From contig JAPEVF010000282.1 in the NCBI GenBank assembly GCA_029747585.1, positions 1 through 55,566 on the forward strand: a stretch of DNA of 55,566 nucleotides, given 5' to 3'. Each line of letters opens with the position of its first letter. Position 1 is the stretch's first letter. Below, one piece after another: positions 31,830 to 44,337 of this stretch. The stretch comes from Pleurotus djamor. Lineage: Eukaryota; Basidiomycota; Agaricomycetes; Agaricales; Pleurotaceae. The notes under the pieces are model-generated. The model did not search any database and was not told where the DNA came from. It worked only from the letters and a program-made list of their open reading frames with translations. Made by a program: the position numbers and the translations under genes.

Positions 31830-34800
31830 CCTTCCTCAAAAGAAGTGGGCGCTAGGGTGTTGCGAGTTCAGTCGAACAACCAAGACACAATATGGTAGGT
31901 TTTCTGATCTGGGGGAACGGTGAAAATCAGGGATTTGACGCACCTTTGTAGGCTATTCAAACGAACTTTGCCGCTCAGAGTCTCATCGATGAAGAAATCG
32001 ACGCAGAGATCAAACGACACGAGCAGACGATGAAAGCTTTGAACATTCGCCGTAACGTCTATTGCGCCGTCAATCAGCTTCCCAACGACGTTCTAACGTC
32101 TATCTTCACTGCGGTTCAACGAGAAGCTCGTGCTTCCGAGCCGCCATATCATGTGGTGTTCACGAAATGGATCGCGATCTCGCACGTTTGCCAGGCTTGG
32201 CATGACCTCGTCGTGAACAATCCTCGCTTCTGGTCTTGCATCGACTTGAACTCAAACCAAGTGTCACGCATGCTTGCTCTATCCAACGACTCGCCTCTCG
32301 AAGTATTATGTCGCATCCCTCGCAGTGCCAGCGAGCGGTTCTGGTCGTTGGTCGCCGCAACCATGTCCCAAAATGGCCGACTTGAGAGCCTTTCGATGGA
32401 TGTTGACGATCCTGATGCATTTCCCCGGCTCCTTGCCATGATTCCATCTAATAGCTCTGCACCCCACATGCGACAACTTGATATCCGGGCCTTGGGTCGG
32501 GGAGAGCTTCCTGGAAACATCTGGGCAGACATGCCTTCTCTCCGTGAACTCATTATTAAGCAAGGTCCTCTACCACCGAGAACCCATTTTATGCCACAGC
32601 TTACAAACTTGACCATATCCGCGCGGCAAAACGATGGCCAAGCTACCTCTTCGCTGCTCCTCGACATCCTGAAGTCGTCGCCTAACCTACAAAAGGTGGT
32701 TATTTGGGGTTTTCACGGTCCGCTTGTGGATCCCCGACCCCCCAGAGCGTCTCTCCCTTGCCTTTACGCTCTTTACATCACCACGAACGACCCCTTGAAT
32801 CTGTGCATCTTCAACCATATTGATGCCCCTTGCTTGACCACACTTCTCTTTGAATATACAGGAGCCGAAACCACCATGTTGACAACAAGAAGCCTCTCTG
32901 GCTTGAAAGCGCTGATCTCCCAAGTCATGAGCCCGCCAATACCCGTAAACAAAGTTGAGATGTGGATCACCGATACATTCAGACTGTCTATATCGGATAA
33001 CTCTGATGCACGTTATGTCAACTGCAAACTCCCTTTTCGACTTCCAGAGGTCCTCCTCCTTGAACTCTGTGACTTGCCACCTTTACATAAGGCATCCCTT
33101 CTCTGCCTTCGAGGCCTAGGTGCCAGCTACGTAGCGCCGCAACCGCTCTCATTTATACCATCGTATGCAGAAGTCGAGACCATGGTCTTGCGAAAACCCA
33201 ATCTCCAGATTCTTCAAACCATGCTCAAGCGCGATGCCGAGCGACGTCCACCACATGTTAAGCTTGTTCATCTTCGCATCGACCACACATATTTTCGCAA
33301 CATGGAAGACGGAGAAACGCCCGTTTTCCATCTCTTGATGAGAATTCTTCGCGAGAGGACACAATATATGATACCAATTAAAAAGGTGATGCTATATCAC
33401 TGTTATATCCTGGACACATCCTTAGAGGAGCTTAGTCGTCTGGTCGAGGTGGTGCACGGTCATTCGGAAGGGTAGGTTTGATCGTCGCAGTCAACCAGAA
33501 ACCGGGTTATGCTTTTGTCATGGAAGTCTTCGCAGCCAAAAGATGGTTTGTAATGTGTACTGAATGCATGAATGTACCTATTAGCGACTAGGAGACTCGT
33601 TGAAAGCGACGACAACATGTATATGTAGAGTATGTGAGGTATGGAGACGTGGGGGTGTGTAAACCAAGAAATATGTACGGACTAGATGAAACCGAAGAGA
33701 CCCTTAAGACCCATAAATATGCGAAAAGATCTATGTACGTATGAAAAGGTATGAAAATGTCCGTGGGTTGTAGCAACATAAGACCGACAGAGCGAAAGCG
33801 GCGGGGAAGGACATGGGTGTATGGATGGGACGGAATCATAGAGAAGGAAAACAGAGGTTACTGTCGCGGCAGCGAAATCTCCATCGCCGAAACCGAAACC
33901 GCACCCTGCGCACCGCCAACCTTGCTCTTCCCCATCACCCCATTCCTCATACCCTTCGCTTTAGCCTTCCCGCTCCCCACCACTGCCGCCTTCAGCTTCG
34001 CCCGCTGCTTGACGAACTCCTCTTCCTTAAATTTACAGCTGAGCGCTAGCGTGATCAGCGCATCGGGGGAGGAAGGGAGGAGATGCACGGGTGGGTGGTG
34101 CAGGATACGGAGGACGTCGGCGGAGGGTGTTGGTGTCAATGTGGAGGGGTTGCTTGGCAGCTCGAGGATTTGACGACGCGTGAGGGTGAAAATGGCAAGA
34201 CCGATTCGAAGAAGGAAGGGTATGCCTATGAAACGTTAAGTAGGGATGGTAACTGCGAAGGAATGATTGAAGCTTTACCTTCGAATAAGAAGACGTCCCA
34301 GATGCGTTGAAGGTACGCAGAGGGGAACGAATTCACGAATACAGAGGAGAACCTGCAAAAGGCGTGTACAGACACGAATGAGAATATAGAAATCGTGAGA
34401 GAAGAACAGTGGACGTACCAGTAATCACAAATCGTCAAAACGTTGATCCCCATCGCCGTGAATACCTTCTTCGCCACCGTAGGATCGTTGTTCTCAAGTG
34501 CCTTGGCGAAGAGCATGGCATCGACCTCCTTCTGCGTCGTGGTCATGGCAGAAAAGTATGGCCGAAGATAGGAATCCATCAACGAAACGAACACCCAGAA
34601 ACCGTCTTGCTCAGGTGCGTGCGAGAGGAGGTTGCGTGCAATATGGGTAAGGCCTAGCAACACGAAAAGCATAAGAAAAAAAGACTGTCACAGACAGGGA
34701 AATAAGCGAAACTCACCGCGGCTGTACTTGACATCCGGCACCATGGCCAAGTACGACTGCATAACCATCACCATACTCTCCTGCGTGCTAACCTCCACCC

Positions 34801-36180
34801 CCGACTCCTTCACATCCTTCTCAATCTCCTCGACCTCCCCATTCTTTCCACCGACCCACCCTTTACCACCCTCCACGATCCTTTCATATGCTCCCTTCGT
34901 TCCCTTGCCTTTCCCCTCGACGTCCATGATATGACCCCATACCATGTAGCGCACGCTCGAGGGGACTTCACCTTCCATCAAGAGGCGTTTGACTTTCTTG
35001 TTCTTGCGTGCTTGAGAAGAGGGAACGGCAGAGATGAGCGTAAGCCATTTGAGTTCACGCTGACGATGGGACTCAATCGTGGAAGCAGACTCGAACGTCT
35101 GAGGAGCTGAAGAGAGTTTCGAGGGAGTCAAAGTCGACGCTGGTAGCTGCGAAGATGCAGGAGGCGGTGGCGTGTGTGGCAGACGGAAGTCCCCAACGCT
35201 TGGCGAACGTTGACCTGACGACGTATACGACATCGCTGGGCTATCAGCTCGTAGCAATCCACCAGAACCAGCACCTCCTCCATCAACAGACATCCCATCC
35301 CTATCCCTCCCAGCGAATGAGTCTTCGCTGTTCCTGAAGTGGCTGAAGCTCGGCCGAACCAATTCGAACTCCATACCTCCCACCTGAGCCATCTCGAACT
35401 CGGGTTCGCCGTTGATGGAGGAGGAAGCGTCGATCGAGCTAGCCGCGATACTGACGGTATCATCTGGCTGCTTGCTTTGCTTGCGACGCAAATTCGGAAG
35501 GGACAACTTCGAACGGAGAGAAGACTGGCGCGTAACATGGGAGGGTGATTGAGGTGGAGGTTGTGGCGTGTTCGGTACTGTGGCAGACGACAGAGGAATT
35601 GCAATGCGGGAAGATGAATCCAATGATGTCCGTGTGGTACTTGTACTCGAACGCCCAATAGAAACGTCCGGGATCGAATTCTGCCTGAGAGAGACTTGTT
35701 CACGATCACTCTGGGAGTTGGTCCCGTCAAACCCAGACGCTTGTGACGACGCTGAAGGTGAGGTGAGCTCAACTTCCCGATCCCTCTCGCGTTCCTCCTC
35801 TCGCCGTCTGGAAAGTGACGGTGGAACAGCCGTTCCTGGTGACCGAGGTTCTGTTGGACCTCCACCACCACTCCTGAACGACGGATTCGAGCTCGCTAAT
35901 CTGAGCAACGGATGCGGCTTCTTCTGCCCTGAGGTTGGCGATAGCGGTGGTACGATGGGCGTTGACTCCGACAATGGCGAGCGTGATAGCGGGGATGTAG
36001 GAGACTTGGGAGCGTTTCGCGTTGACAGTGAAGGTGAGAGAGCGTTGGTAGGTGGTATGGAAAGAGGAGATGGGGCATAAGCGGAGCGTAAGGAAGATGG
36101 CGCAGGAGGTGATGGATGGGATGTGGGTTTCAGGCTGTTGATGCGTGGGCTTTGCGATGTGGACGTCGAAGTCATCGAGC
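31830..36180 (+). repeat. Arm A of a large inverted duplication
   Basis: This segment, from about 60 bases upstream of the F-box start through the F-box gene, the convergent intergenic spacer and the 3' half of the TBC gene, recurs in inverted orientation at about 46490-50800. Homology is visible in exons, in the promoter (AGTCGAACAACCAAGACAC just before the start versus its counterpart in arm B) and in the spacer between the two genes. Boundaries are estimated by eye to within about 50-100 bases. Confidence 0.8.
31892..33475 (+). CDS. F-box protein with leucine-rich C-terminus (arm A copy)
   Basis: The coding sequence is 31892..31894 joined to 31952..33475, giving 508 residues. The first exon codes only for Met, followed by a 57-nt GTAGGT..TGTAG intron. 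The N-terminus AIQTNFAAQSLIDEEIDAEI leads into a basic coil. Next comes the F-box-like domain QLPNDVLTSIFTAVQREA ... ISHVCQAWHDLVVNNPRFWSCIDL (about residues 40-100). The rest is irregular leucine-rich sequence. F-box proteins recruit substrates to SCF ubiquitin ligases through Skp1. The paralogue at 49.2-50.7 kb shares nearly the whole F-box half, but its C-terminal half is more divergent. The gene is convergent with the SH3-TBC gene. Confidence 0.85.
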
Positions 36181-39100
36181 GCGTTACCGTCTTCACCGAG
36201 GGAATCTTGAGTTTGAGAGGCTGGGTATCGTCACTGGAAAATGGTAAGTCAGCAAAATACCAAGAAATTCGAAGAAAAGAGACGGGGAAACGAAAGAAAC
36301 GTCGATCCGAGAAAGATGTATGTACAAAAAAGTCAAAGTCCGTGTCCATGCCCATGTCCATGTCTAAACGGTGAAAAAAGTCCATAGTCCATAGTCCATG
36401 TCCAAGCAAAAACAAAGGCAGAAATTGTCCGTGGAGACAAAAGCAACAGAAAATTACAACCCAGAACCACAAAACAGAAACGTCCGCAAAAAGATAACGA
36501 AAATGTCCGTTGTTAAAGGATGAAGAACTTACCCAACGACAGGCATCGGCACCTCTGCTGTCGTCGACCCAAACTCTGAAAAACTCCTCGATCTCGGACG
36601 AGCCGTACCAGCTCTTGGGTAGAAATTTGGTCGTGGAATGACGCTGGTGCTCGGCTTGATAGGTTCTTCCCCACCGCTATTGCCACCACCGCTAGCCTTC
36701 GAATCACCTTGGATGTTGCTGGGATGTGAAGACGTCGAAGGCTCTGGCGTCGGTACCGCACCTGGCAAGTCAACTGGGCGAGCCAATGGACTCGGGCTCG
36801 CCGTCAGAGCTGGGGGTTGCGGTGGTGGTGGTGTTCCTGAAGCAGCTGGGTTGAGAGGGGAAGGTCGTAACGAGGACGAAGAAGCCATTCGTGGAATCGT
36901 AGACTGGTTCGCAGCAGCACCTACAGAATCCCACATATTAGAAAAAACAATCAAAGAAACCAAAGACTCTGAAACGTACCAGGTAACACAGTCGTACCCA
37001 TCGCCGGCGACCCCGTCCCACCTTGTCCCTGCGCCTGAATCTGTCCTTGACCTGGAGGTGGTGGTGTCCCACTCGGCGGTGGTGGTGGTAACCCAACGAA
37101 CGGCTCCACGCTAAACGAAACCGGCACCGGACCCGTCGAACTCGCCAAATCCACATCACACCTCGCAAATAACGTAGGCCCACGACCAAGTACCCCGCGA
37201 GATTGGTTCGCAAGGTAGAGTATACGATGAGCGGCACCGGGACCAACACCTGGGTTGGGTGGTACTCCAAATTGTTGTTGCTGTTGATGTGATGGGTAAG
37301 GATGTCCTGGTGGAGGTCGATGTTGGCTGAATTGACGTTGGATGAGGTTGGGAGACGACGAAGGTGGTGGAGGTGACTGAAACCTCGATACTCCTGGTAC
37401 GGATCCTTCGAACGGTACATTGGGGTTGAAAGGTACGCCTCCCGGACCAGCCATATTTGGTGGAACCTCCGCTCGTTGCTGCTGGATGTACAAGGGTCCT
37501 TTCGAAGTCCCTTCGACCGGAGCTTTGGGAGCGTTTGGATGAGGGGAGAAGATGCTAGTTCTCAAGCCACTTTCCGGGTCGCGTTCACCACGAAGGTCAG
37601 CAAGCGATGGCCGGAGATGCGAGATCACAGGAGGGGGCGGAGCTGTTGCTGCTGCTGCTGCTGGAGGTTGGGAAGAAGGTGGTGGTGGTGGGCTCAAAGG
37701 TCCGTAGGGGTTCGGTAAAGCTAATCCTGGGCTCGAAGCTTCGACAGTCGTAACATCCGACACGAAACTTTCATCTCCTATTCCCATCATGCCAGTGGTA
37801 AGGCTAACATCTGGCGCAGGTTCCTCGTCGTCAATTACAATGCCCACCCTGTCTTCTTCTTCCTCTCTTCCTTCTTCCTCGTGTTCACTGTCTCCCAGTC
37901 CCTCGCGTCCTCGAGCTCGCCTTTCCTCCTCTGGTGAACTCAGAACATCTCCCCACGTCGTGTGTAGCAGTGGCGAAGCGGTACTCTTCATCGAGCCAGC
38001 GGTACCAGGCGTCATAAGGGTGCCACCACCAGCAGAGGAATCCACCGTTTTCGAAACATCGAGCGCGTTCGGACGTGGCTTGACAACGACATTAAGTCCC
38101 TTCGTCGTCACAGCCTCTGTTCCTTCCCGTGCCTGACCTCCAGGTTCCCCAATACCACCAGCACCAGCACCACCTCCAACCGAATCCGCACTCCCCTTCC
38201 TCCCATTCCCATTCACCATCTCCGGTACAGGTGGCGGCACTTCCTCTCCCTCCTCCCCATCACCACCAAAATGCGACTTTCCTGTCGCAACACTCGCCAT
38301 GGAAAACCGTGTCGAATAACGATACATATAATCATCGTAGATGTCACCTGCGCCGTCCCAATCGGTTTCGCCTCCGCTACGACCAGTCGAACGGCTGTTA
38401 GCGCTGAGTTTACTACCAGTCGTACCAGTCGTTCGCGTGGATTTGAAGGTGTGGGTGCTGTTGATGGTGGTGGTGCTGTGTACGGAGAAGGTGGGCGATG
38501 TAGGCGACGAGGAAGGGGATTTCGATTGAGTGGGTGAGGAAGGCATCTTATGCGAAGCTGTCGAAGCCAGCGAAGGCGTTGGACGATGCGTAGGTGGTAG
38601 AGGGAATTTCGATGACGTTGTCGAACCAAAAGACGAAGAGGATTTCTTACGTCGTGCAGAGTAGGATTCCGCGTACGAATGTGTTCGTGTTCGCGTCGGC
38701 GTGGTGTCTTGACTGGGTACGACATCATCAACGACTGAGGTCGTCGTCTGGCTCGAGTACCTGCTCTGTTCGGAGAGCATACTCTCCCTCTCCCTCTTAT
38801 CCTCTTCCGCACCATAACCCAACCCAGCTTCAGACGAAGCAACCGATGAAACACTCCCCCTCCCTCCAGCCATCCCTCGTGCCCTATCCACCTTCTCCTC
38901 CACCTTTCCCTCTTTCTCTTCCAGCAATTCCAAATCGGAATCTTCATCATCATCCTCCGACTCCGACCCACCACCCGCCAACCCCGCAAGCAAACTCAAC
39001 CCAATCCCCATATTCCCATCATCATCCGACATCGCCAACGAAAACCTCGACGTCGATAACCTTGAAGACGGCTCGTCATATTCGAATTCACCTCCACTGT

Positions 39101-40841
39101 TTATCTGCTCGCCAGGGTCAAACGTCGAACCGTTCAGCTGGGTAGCATCCATAGCAAGCGTTAATCCACGCGCAGGATGGGAAGTCGACGTCGACGGAGG
39201 CGATAGCGTTGAAGAAGGACCCAGGAACGTCGAACGCGGGTTCATCTGGTTGATCATCGATACGCTCGGTAGGTACGGGTTATAAGGCTGCGTATTCAAG
39301 GTCGTGGCAGTAGGTGTGGTAGGCGAGGTTACCGTAGGCGTTGGCGGGACTTCGAGCGTATTACCGTCGAATTCGGTCGAAGATGGGGAAGGAGAGAACG
39401 GGTTGGGCAAGGAGATGGGCGAAGGCATCGAGGGGGTGAGGTGGCTGGCCGGTTTCGTAGCCGTTTCCGAGTGGGATGGAGGTGGTGGTGGAGAGGGAGA
39501 CGAGCTTGAAGAATCCTAGTAGATAATGTAGAAATCAGTATCAAAAACCGCGAAAACAGACAGCAAACACGTACGGATCTTGTGTGCGTGATGAAAGGAT
39601 TCGGCAGGCTATCCTCATCAACCACCTCCTTCCTCTCCTCCTCCTCCTTCCCATCACGGCCCGTCAAAGCAGCCAAAGCAGCTTCGACACCTGTGAGAGG
39701 CATCTTGTCCATGTGGACGGGGGACTCGGTTTTACGCACAAAATCAAATGCTGGTGCCGCTTCCCCCGTATCGTTCGTGCTTGTGCTGGCGTAACCCGTG
39801 GTATGTGATGTTGAAGACGATAAGTTGGACTGAGTCCGAGAAAGTGAGGGCGAGCGGGACCCTTGACGCGAAGACGTGTCTTGAGCCTCTCGAAGCCTAC
39901 TATCCACCTTGTCCCATCCATCCCGACCAGCCACAGTATCCGAACCAACCATCTCCCTTCCCGCTGGCCGAGGCGACCCTTCTGCTACATTGGCATAAGC
40001 CGCGCTCGAAGCCAACGGTGAAGACCGTAATGACGAAGCCGACTGCGTCCTGGACAGCGAAGACGACAGAGACCGTTGACGCAGAGGTACCTTCGTGCTT
40101 GCTGGTGGTGGGGTTGAGGACGGTGGCGGCGGCGTCCTTGACGGGGAATGCGATGGCGATGAATGGGACAATGATGAATATGATGGCTGACGGCGTTGGG
40201 AATGGAAGCTTGAATGCGGTGGTGATGGTGTAGGAACTTTGGGGCTGTTCGTCGTTGATGCCGTTGCCAGCCTGCTCAGCGACGAGGACGACGGCGAGGA
40301 ATGGAGGCTGGATGATCCTGGCAGCGTTCCCGTTGTGATAGACGTCCTCGGCGACGACATAGTGGGCGTATTCCTTCCGCTCCCTCCTCCTCCTCCTCCT
40401 CCTCCTCCTCCTCCATCACCACCAGACCTCGACCGACCCAAGCTCACGCTACCACCCGTCGACGACGACCTCTTGGTCATCACAGGCCTCTTCAGCCTCG
40501 AATGAAAACGGACGTGCTTCCCGTGAAACTTGCCTACAACGCCTTCACAGTACCCGAGGTACAATCCATTGGCCTGCGTCTGCATCCACGACGACGAGCC
40601 AGAGGGGTCCAACGGGTCCTCTGGCTGAGGACTCGATAGCTGCATAAGCACCGTTATTTCGTCATCCTACAAGAAAAGTCAAAAGTTAGCCAGGACCCGA
40701 AGTCAAAAACTTTCTGTTACGCACCTTGAGAAACATCAAATCCTCCGGCGTATCTGCTACACAGTCATGGGTGGCCGTACATTTTCCTATTCCTCCCTTT
40801 GCTGCAAATCTCGTCCATCTCGACAATTCCGTTGCATCCAT
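33858..40841 (-). CDS. SH3-TBC domain protein, apparently lacking both TBC catalytic fingers
   Basis: Eight exons (40725..40841, 39575..40666, 36980..39515, 36533..36920, 34717..36233, 34419..34653, 34279..34352, 33858..34225, complement) join without frame error to 2,108 residues. A TGA immediately precedes the start at 40841. An SH3 domain lies at about residues 20-75 (HDCVADTPEDLMFLKDDEITVL, YLGYCEGVVGKFHGKHVRF). A very long Ser/Pro/Gly-rich region with a poly-Gly run follows. The C-terminal Rab-GAP TBC domain runs from VPSSVRYMVWGHIMD through DGFWVFVSLMDSYL to RIWDVFLFEGIPFLLRIGLAIF. Canonical TBC proteins use Arg in IxxDxxR and Gln in YxQ. Here the equivalents read IEKDVKE and YSR, so classical GAP catalysis is doubtful. 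SH3 plus TBC suggests a role in membrane traffic or the cortex. The 3' half is duplicated at 46.5-48.8 kb. Confidence 0.85.
40381..40412. repeat. CTC trinucleotide run inside the SH3-TBC gene
   Basis: About ten tandem CTC triplets, read on the coding (minus) strand as GGA/GGG glycine codons, give a poly-Gly tract shortly after the SH3 domain. Length polymorphism is likely but stays in frame. Confidence 0.8.
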
Positions 40842-40949
40842 TCAACAGCTTGATGCAAACGGAATCGGAAATCGCGTGTTTGAAAAAGGCCGAATTGCGG
40901 TCCAGGCTATAGAGAAAAGTAGCCTTCTCGTCGTCGTCGTTCGTAGTAT

Positions 40950-41941
40950 GCAAGCGTATCAGCGCAATGATTAGAGGAAACAGCAAAGAAAACGAAGAAC
41001 AAGGAGGAGGAGGAGGAAGAGGAAGAGAAACAAGATTGGTGATGGCTAGTCAAGAAAACAAAAACGCATACCGAGGTCATGGGAATTTCCTTCCCGATAT
41101 AGAAATATGCCATCAGGTACCGACTGTTTGCGAGCTCATTCTGATCCCGCGTTCCTGGATCATTGCTGCTCATCATGATGATCAAAATGAACACAAGCTG
41201 TCGATGGTGATACAGATGGCGATGGCGAAGAAGTGAGCGACCTCGCTGTCGCGCGACGATGCTGCTGTAGGAAACCAACGGTACGTAAGTGAATTCCAGA
41301 GGTCATTGTCGTTTTGACGCGAGAACCTTCAGATAAGTAACGAAAAACCTCCAGATAGATGCATGATCCCAAGGTTTCGGGGTCAATAAGAAGACAACGC
41401 GTACCACGATGAGAATTCTGAGAGCCGAGACAAAGCAAACCCGCGGTGAGAAACTTGAAAATGGAAAAAGGTACAACACCAACAAGGATTTGATTGAACG
41501 AGAATGGGGTCCAAGACCCAACCAAGACCCATGTATCTAAGTCCACGACGGCTTGGAAACCCTCAGAGAGGAAATACGCACCGTGAGCAGCCGCATCCAA
41601 AGTCCTGTCAATGTATAGCTCGGGGGATAACGACTGTGTCCAGAATGGCTCGTAATGCCTAAAATACACGGAGAGTGGGATCAATCCTACCGAGTCCTTG
41701 AAACCTGCGGACGTAGGAGCAGAATCTGTAGGACGTAGAATTTCGCTCGCAGTTAATTGTTGTATGGAAAAGCAAGCAGCTGCGTGAATGCCCTCAAGTT
41801 AGTAAACCATTTGACACGCAGGAAGCCAAAATTAACGGCTGAAAAAATATCCAGGGTAATGTTCAAAGCAGGGCGTGACATTGGGAAGATACTTCTGAGG
41901 TCTGCATGAACGACAGGCGTCTGTAGGGAAGCATCTATCAT
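40950..41941 (-). CDS. Hypothetical membrane-associated protein, exons unresolved
   Basis: A start at 41941 gives MIDASLQTPVVHADLRSIFP followed by a moderately hydrophobic NITLDIFSAVNFGFLRVKW. A downstream frame (41160-41684) contains FRHYEPFWTQSLSPELYIDRT and a strong hydrophobic segment, PFSFNQILVGVVPFSIFKFLTAGLLC. Possible acceptors (CCTACAG, CCGCAG) lie between them near 41712-41725. No family was recognised. The gene sits just upstream, on the same strand, of the SH3-TBC gene start. The call rests on coherent protein-like composition and could be wrong in detail. Confidence 0.35.
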
Positions 41942-42212
41942 GGTGGAATATATGTAGTACCAAAGGACTTCAATTTCGAGAGCGATAAATCGCGGGATAC
42001 GTTGTAAAGGTACTAGCTCAAGAATGAACTCTTGGGATAACGGCTAAGTAACCGAAGGCAATTACGAAGGGATCGCGGTGGAAAGTGATAGACCAAGAGG
42101 ATGCCTTCGCTCGCTTGGCGTTACACGCACTCCGTTCACCTTCTACACAGATTCCATAGAATTGAGTAGCCTTGGGGAAGATGGTCAAAGCACATACAGC
42201 ATACGATACGCC

Positions 42213-43337
42213 TTAAACAATTGTAGTGCCCGACTTCATCGTACTAAATCGTTGAAGGTGTTTCGGAACGGGAACAACCCCTTCCAGGAAACGGACCATA
42301 TCTTCGGAGTCCAATCTACACCCTTCATATTCCTTCTTGAGACGGGTAATCTTCGACTTCTCGATCCCTTGATTCTTCAAACACTCTCGTAGCTCATGGA
42401 GACTCCTCTGTTGTGAGGATATGTGAGTTTCTAGCGCCGTGTAAACGTTTCTTCCCGCCTTCGTGCTTGAAAGTCGTGCTCGCATGTACTCAAGGTCATC
42501 GCGCAGCTCTGCGTCGAATTTCTTGTTCCGTCCTTCAATAATGGAATCAATGACGTTCCACGCCGAATGTTCGTTATTATGATAACGAACGACCGTTGGT
42601 TCGCGTTTGATCACGTCCTTCCAAGAAGACCTCAACGTTTTCTCCCATTTTTCTAATTTCATCACGTCGGGATTCTTTTCAGCATCCCACATCGTGGTGG
42701 TGAAGATGATGTTCTCGTCGCCAAAGTTTTCTCTCAATCTTGTGAGGCTCCTCATTGACGACGAGGTGATTTTGTTATCGGTAATGCGATGGAGGTAGAG
42801 GACTCCAGATGGTCTAAGCTTTCCTTTCGGCCTAGATAATTAGAATAAGGATAGCAGTGGCTCCGGTTACACAGTGTCAAAGAGGAGCGGCAGGAGAATT
42901 GGGTAACGCACAGATTTTTGACGACCCAGTCATTTATCATCTCAGCAATTTCGTCGTCGGACTTGTATGTGTCGTCAAACCCGGGTGTGTCAACGAAGGC
43001 AATATCGTGAGTGCTTCGTTCGAGGTGTTGGAACTTAATCACATTGACGCGATTTGTACATCCCTCTAACCCCTCGCCGACTCCAGATCCAGCCTTTCCA
43101 CCGACGACAGTGTTGATGAACTGGGTGTATTGATGAGTGGTTTTGAGCAAGAAGGTAGAAGACCTTGACGAACTGAGCTCTTTCCCGCACCCGTCAGCCC
43201 AATCAGTCTAGAGTAGAGAATAAGACAAACTGAGCACGTTTGACTGACGGTCAATGAAGATGGGGCACAAACATGATAATAACATCATCCGGTGACAGAT
43301 CTGCCAGGTCGATGTTGGAGAAAGTTCCTTTCAACAT
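42213..43337 (-). CDS. AIG1/IMAP-like P-loop GTPase
   Basis: Four exons (43273..43337, 43174..43207, 42912..43120, 42213..42831, complement) give 308 residues and the frame closes exactly. Splicing assembles the P-loop IGLTGAGKSS directly onto FINTVVGG, and exon 3 carries the G3 motif DTPGFDD at residues 77-83. Exon 4 begins LPKGKLRPSGVLYLHRITDNK, a signature of fungal AIG1-like G-domain proteins, followed by TTTMWD, the likely G4 region. The C-terminal 100 residues are charged and coil-like. These proteins bind GTP and are thought to assemble on membranes. Fungal members have no settled function. The P-loop straddles an exon end with a slightly unusual GTTCGT donor. An N-terminal extension from about 43890 is possible. 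Confidence 0.8.
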
Positions 43338-43885
43338 GGATGATACTTTTGTCTGTTGGTCGATAGATTATAGCCTGAATAAAAGTCAAAGAATATAGTA
43401 CCCACGAAAAAACCGCGCATCGAGGTAAATCTTTGAGTAATAGATAACTTGGGTTCCACGGGACGCGCCTTCAAATGGGGAAGGGACCTGTTTACATCTT
43501 CGAATTTTGGCCGTGGCCTGTCGATTTTACCTTTCGGTGTTGGGAAACAATGTATAGATTGATCTACTGGCGGATCCAATAGATCATGTAAGTCCCTTGC
43601 AACCAACGTCGCAGGGGAATGGGGAAGTTGAGTAGCTCTGGTACCTGAGTCTGACTCAGTTCTGTGAAAAAAGTGAGATCCTGCGTTGCGATGCCGGGTA
43701 ATTCAGACCAACGATTCAGTGATTGAAGAAGCGTCGGGCTCCCTATCGTGTATCGAGATTTCTTCTGAAACTTGCTCGAAATGAGGTAGCGAGCTCCCAA
43801 AACGTCTAGAAGAGTATGAGGAATTTACTGTGGGTGAAACGAGAACATCCTCGAGATCATCACACGAAGAAGCCCTACGTTGCAA
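43331..43885 (-). other. Possible 5' exons of the GTPase or separate small gene
   Basis: Two frames in the same phase (43703-43885 and 43331-43606) have protein-like composition, for example SSRRFGSSLPHFEQVSEEI and PKGKIDRPRPKFEDVNRSL. They are separated by a stop that an intron could remove. A GTACTA..AAAAG intron near 43350-43410 could splice the second piece onto the GTPase start as FFVVSSMLKGTF. This is not proven, and an independent gene is equally possible. Confidence 0.3.
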
Positions 43886-44337
43886 GCGAATGTTGATGAC
43901 GATGACATGTATAATCCATCTTCCTTTGTGTAGTGGCGTTCTTTCTGAGAGTCGCGAGACTAACAGGCTATGATGGTGAGAGGGGGGGAGGAATGATCAC
44001 AAACCATCTGTCCACAATCCCTTGAGAAAAGCTACAGCGTAGACGCGGGTACCAGAAGGCAGCGGCGAGGCTTTCATGATGATTGTATGATTGTGGTCTT
44101 CAGATCAGAGAAGTAATACTGATTAGGGCAGATAAGGACCACAAGCAGAAGAAGTACACGGTCAAGTACACGGTCGACCCATGGATATTGAACGGATTGT
44201 CTTCATGTACGTTCGGCGATCGAGGAGCGTGTTAGTGTAACAGAGCAGGCGCGGGCTCCCGGCTATCAGTTGAGCATCCTATTTGGAGGTTTCCGGCCGA
44301 TACCAGTTGCAACTTGCGAGATATACCGATAAGGCTG

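Noticed and set aside
35568..36080. Long open frames antisense to the SH3-TBC gene (also 37789-38136, 38594-39145, 40239-40505)
   Set aside because: They mirror Ser/Pro-rich codons of the minus-strand gene, whose eight-exon frame closes exactly. They show no domains or splice logic of their own.
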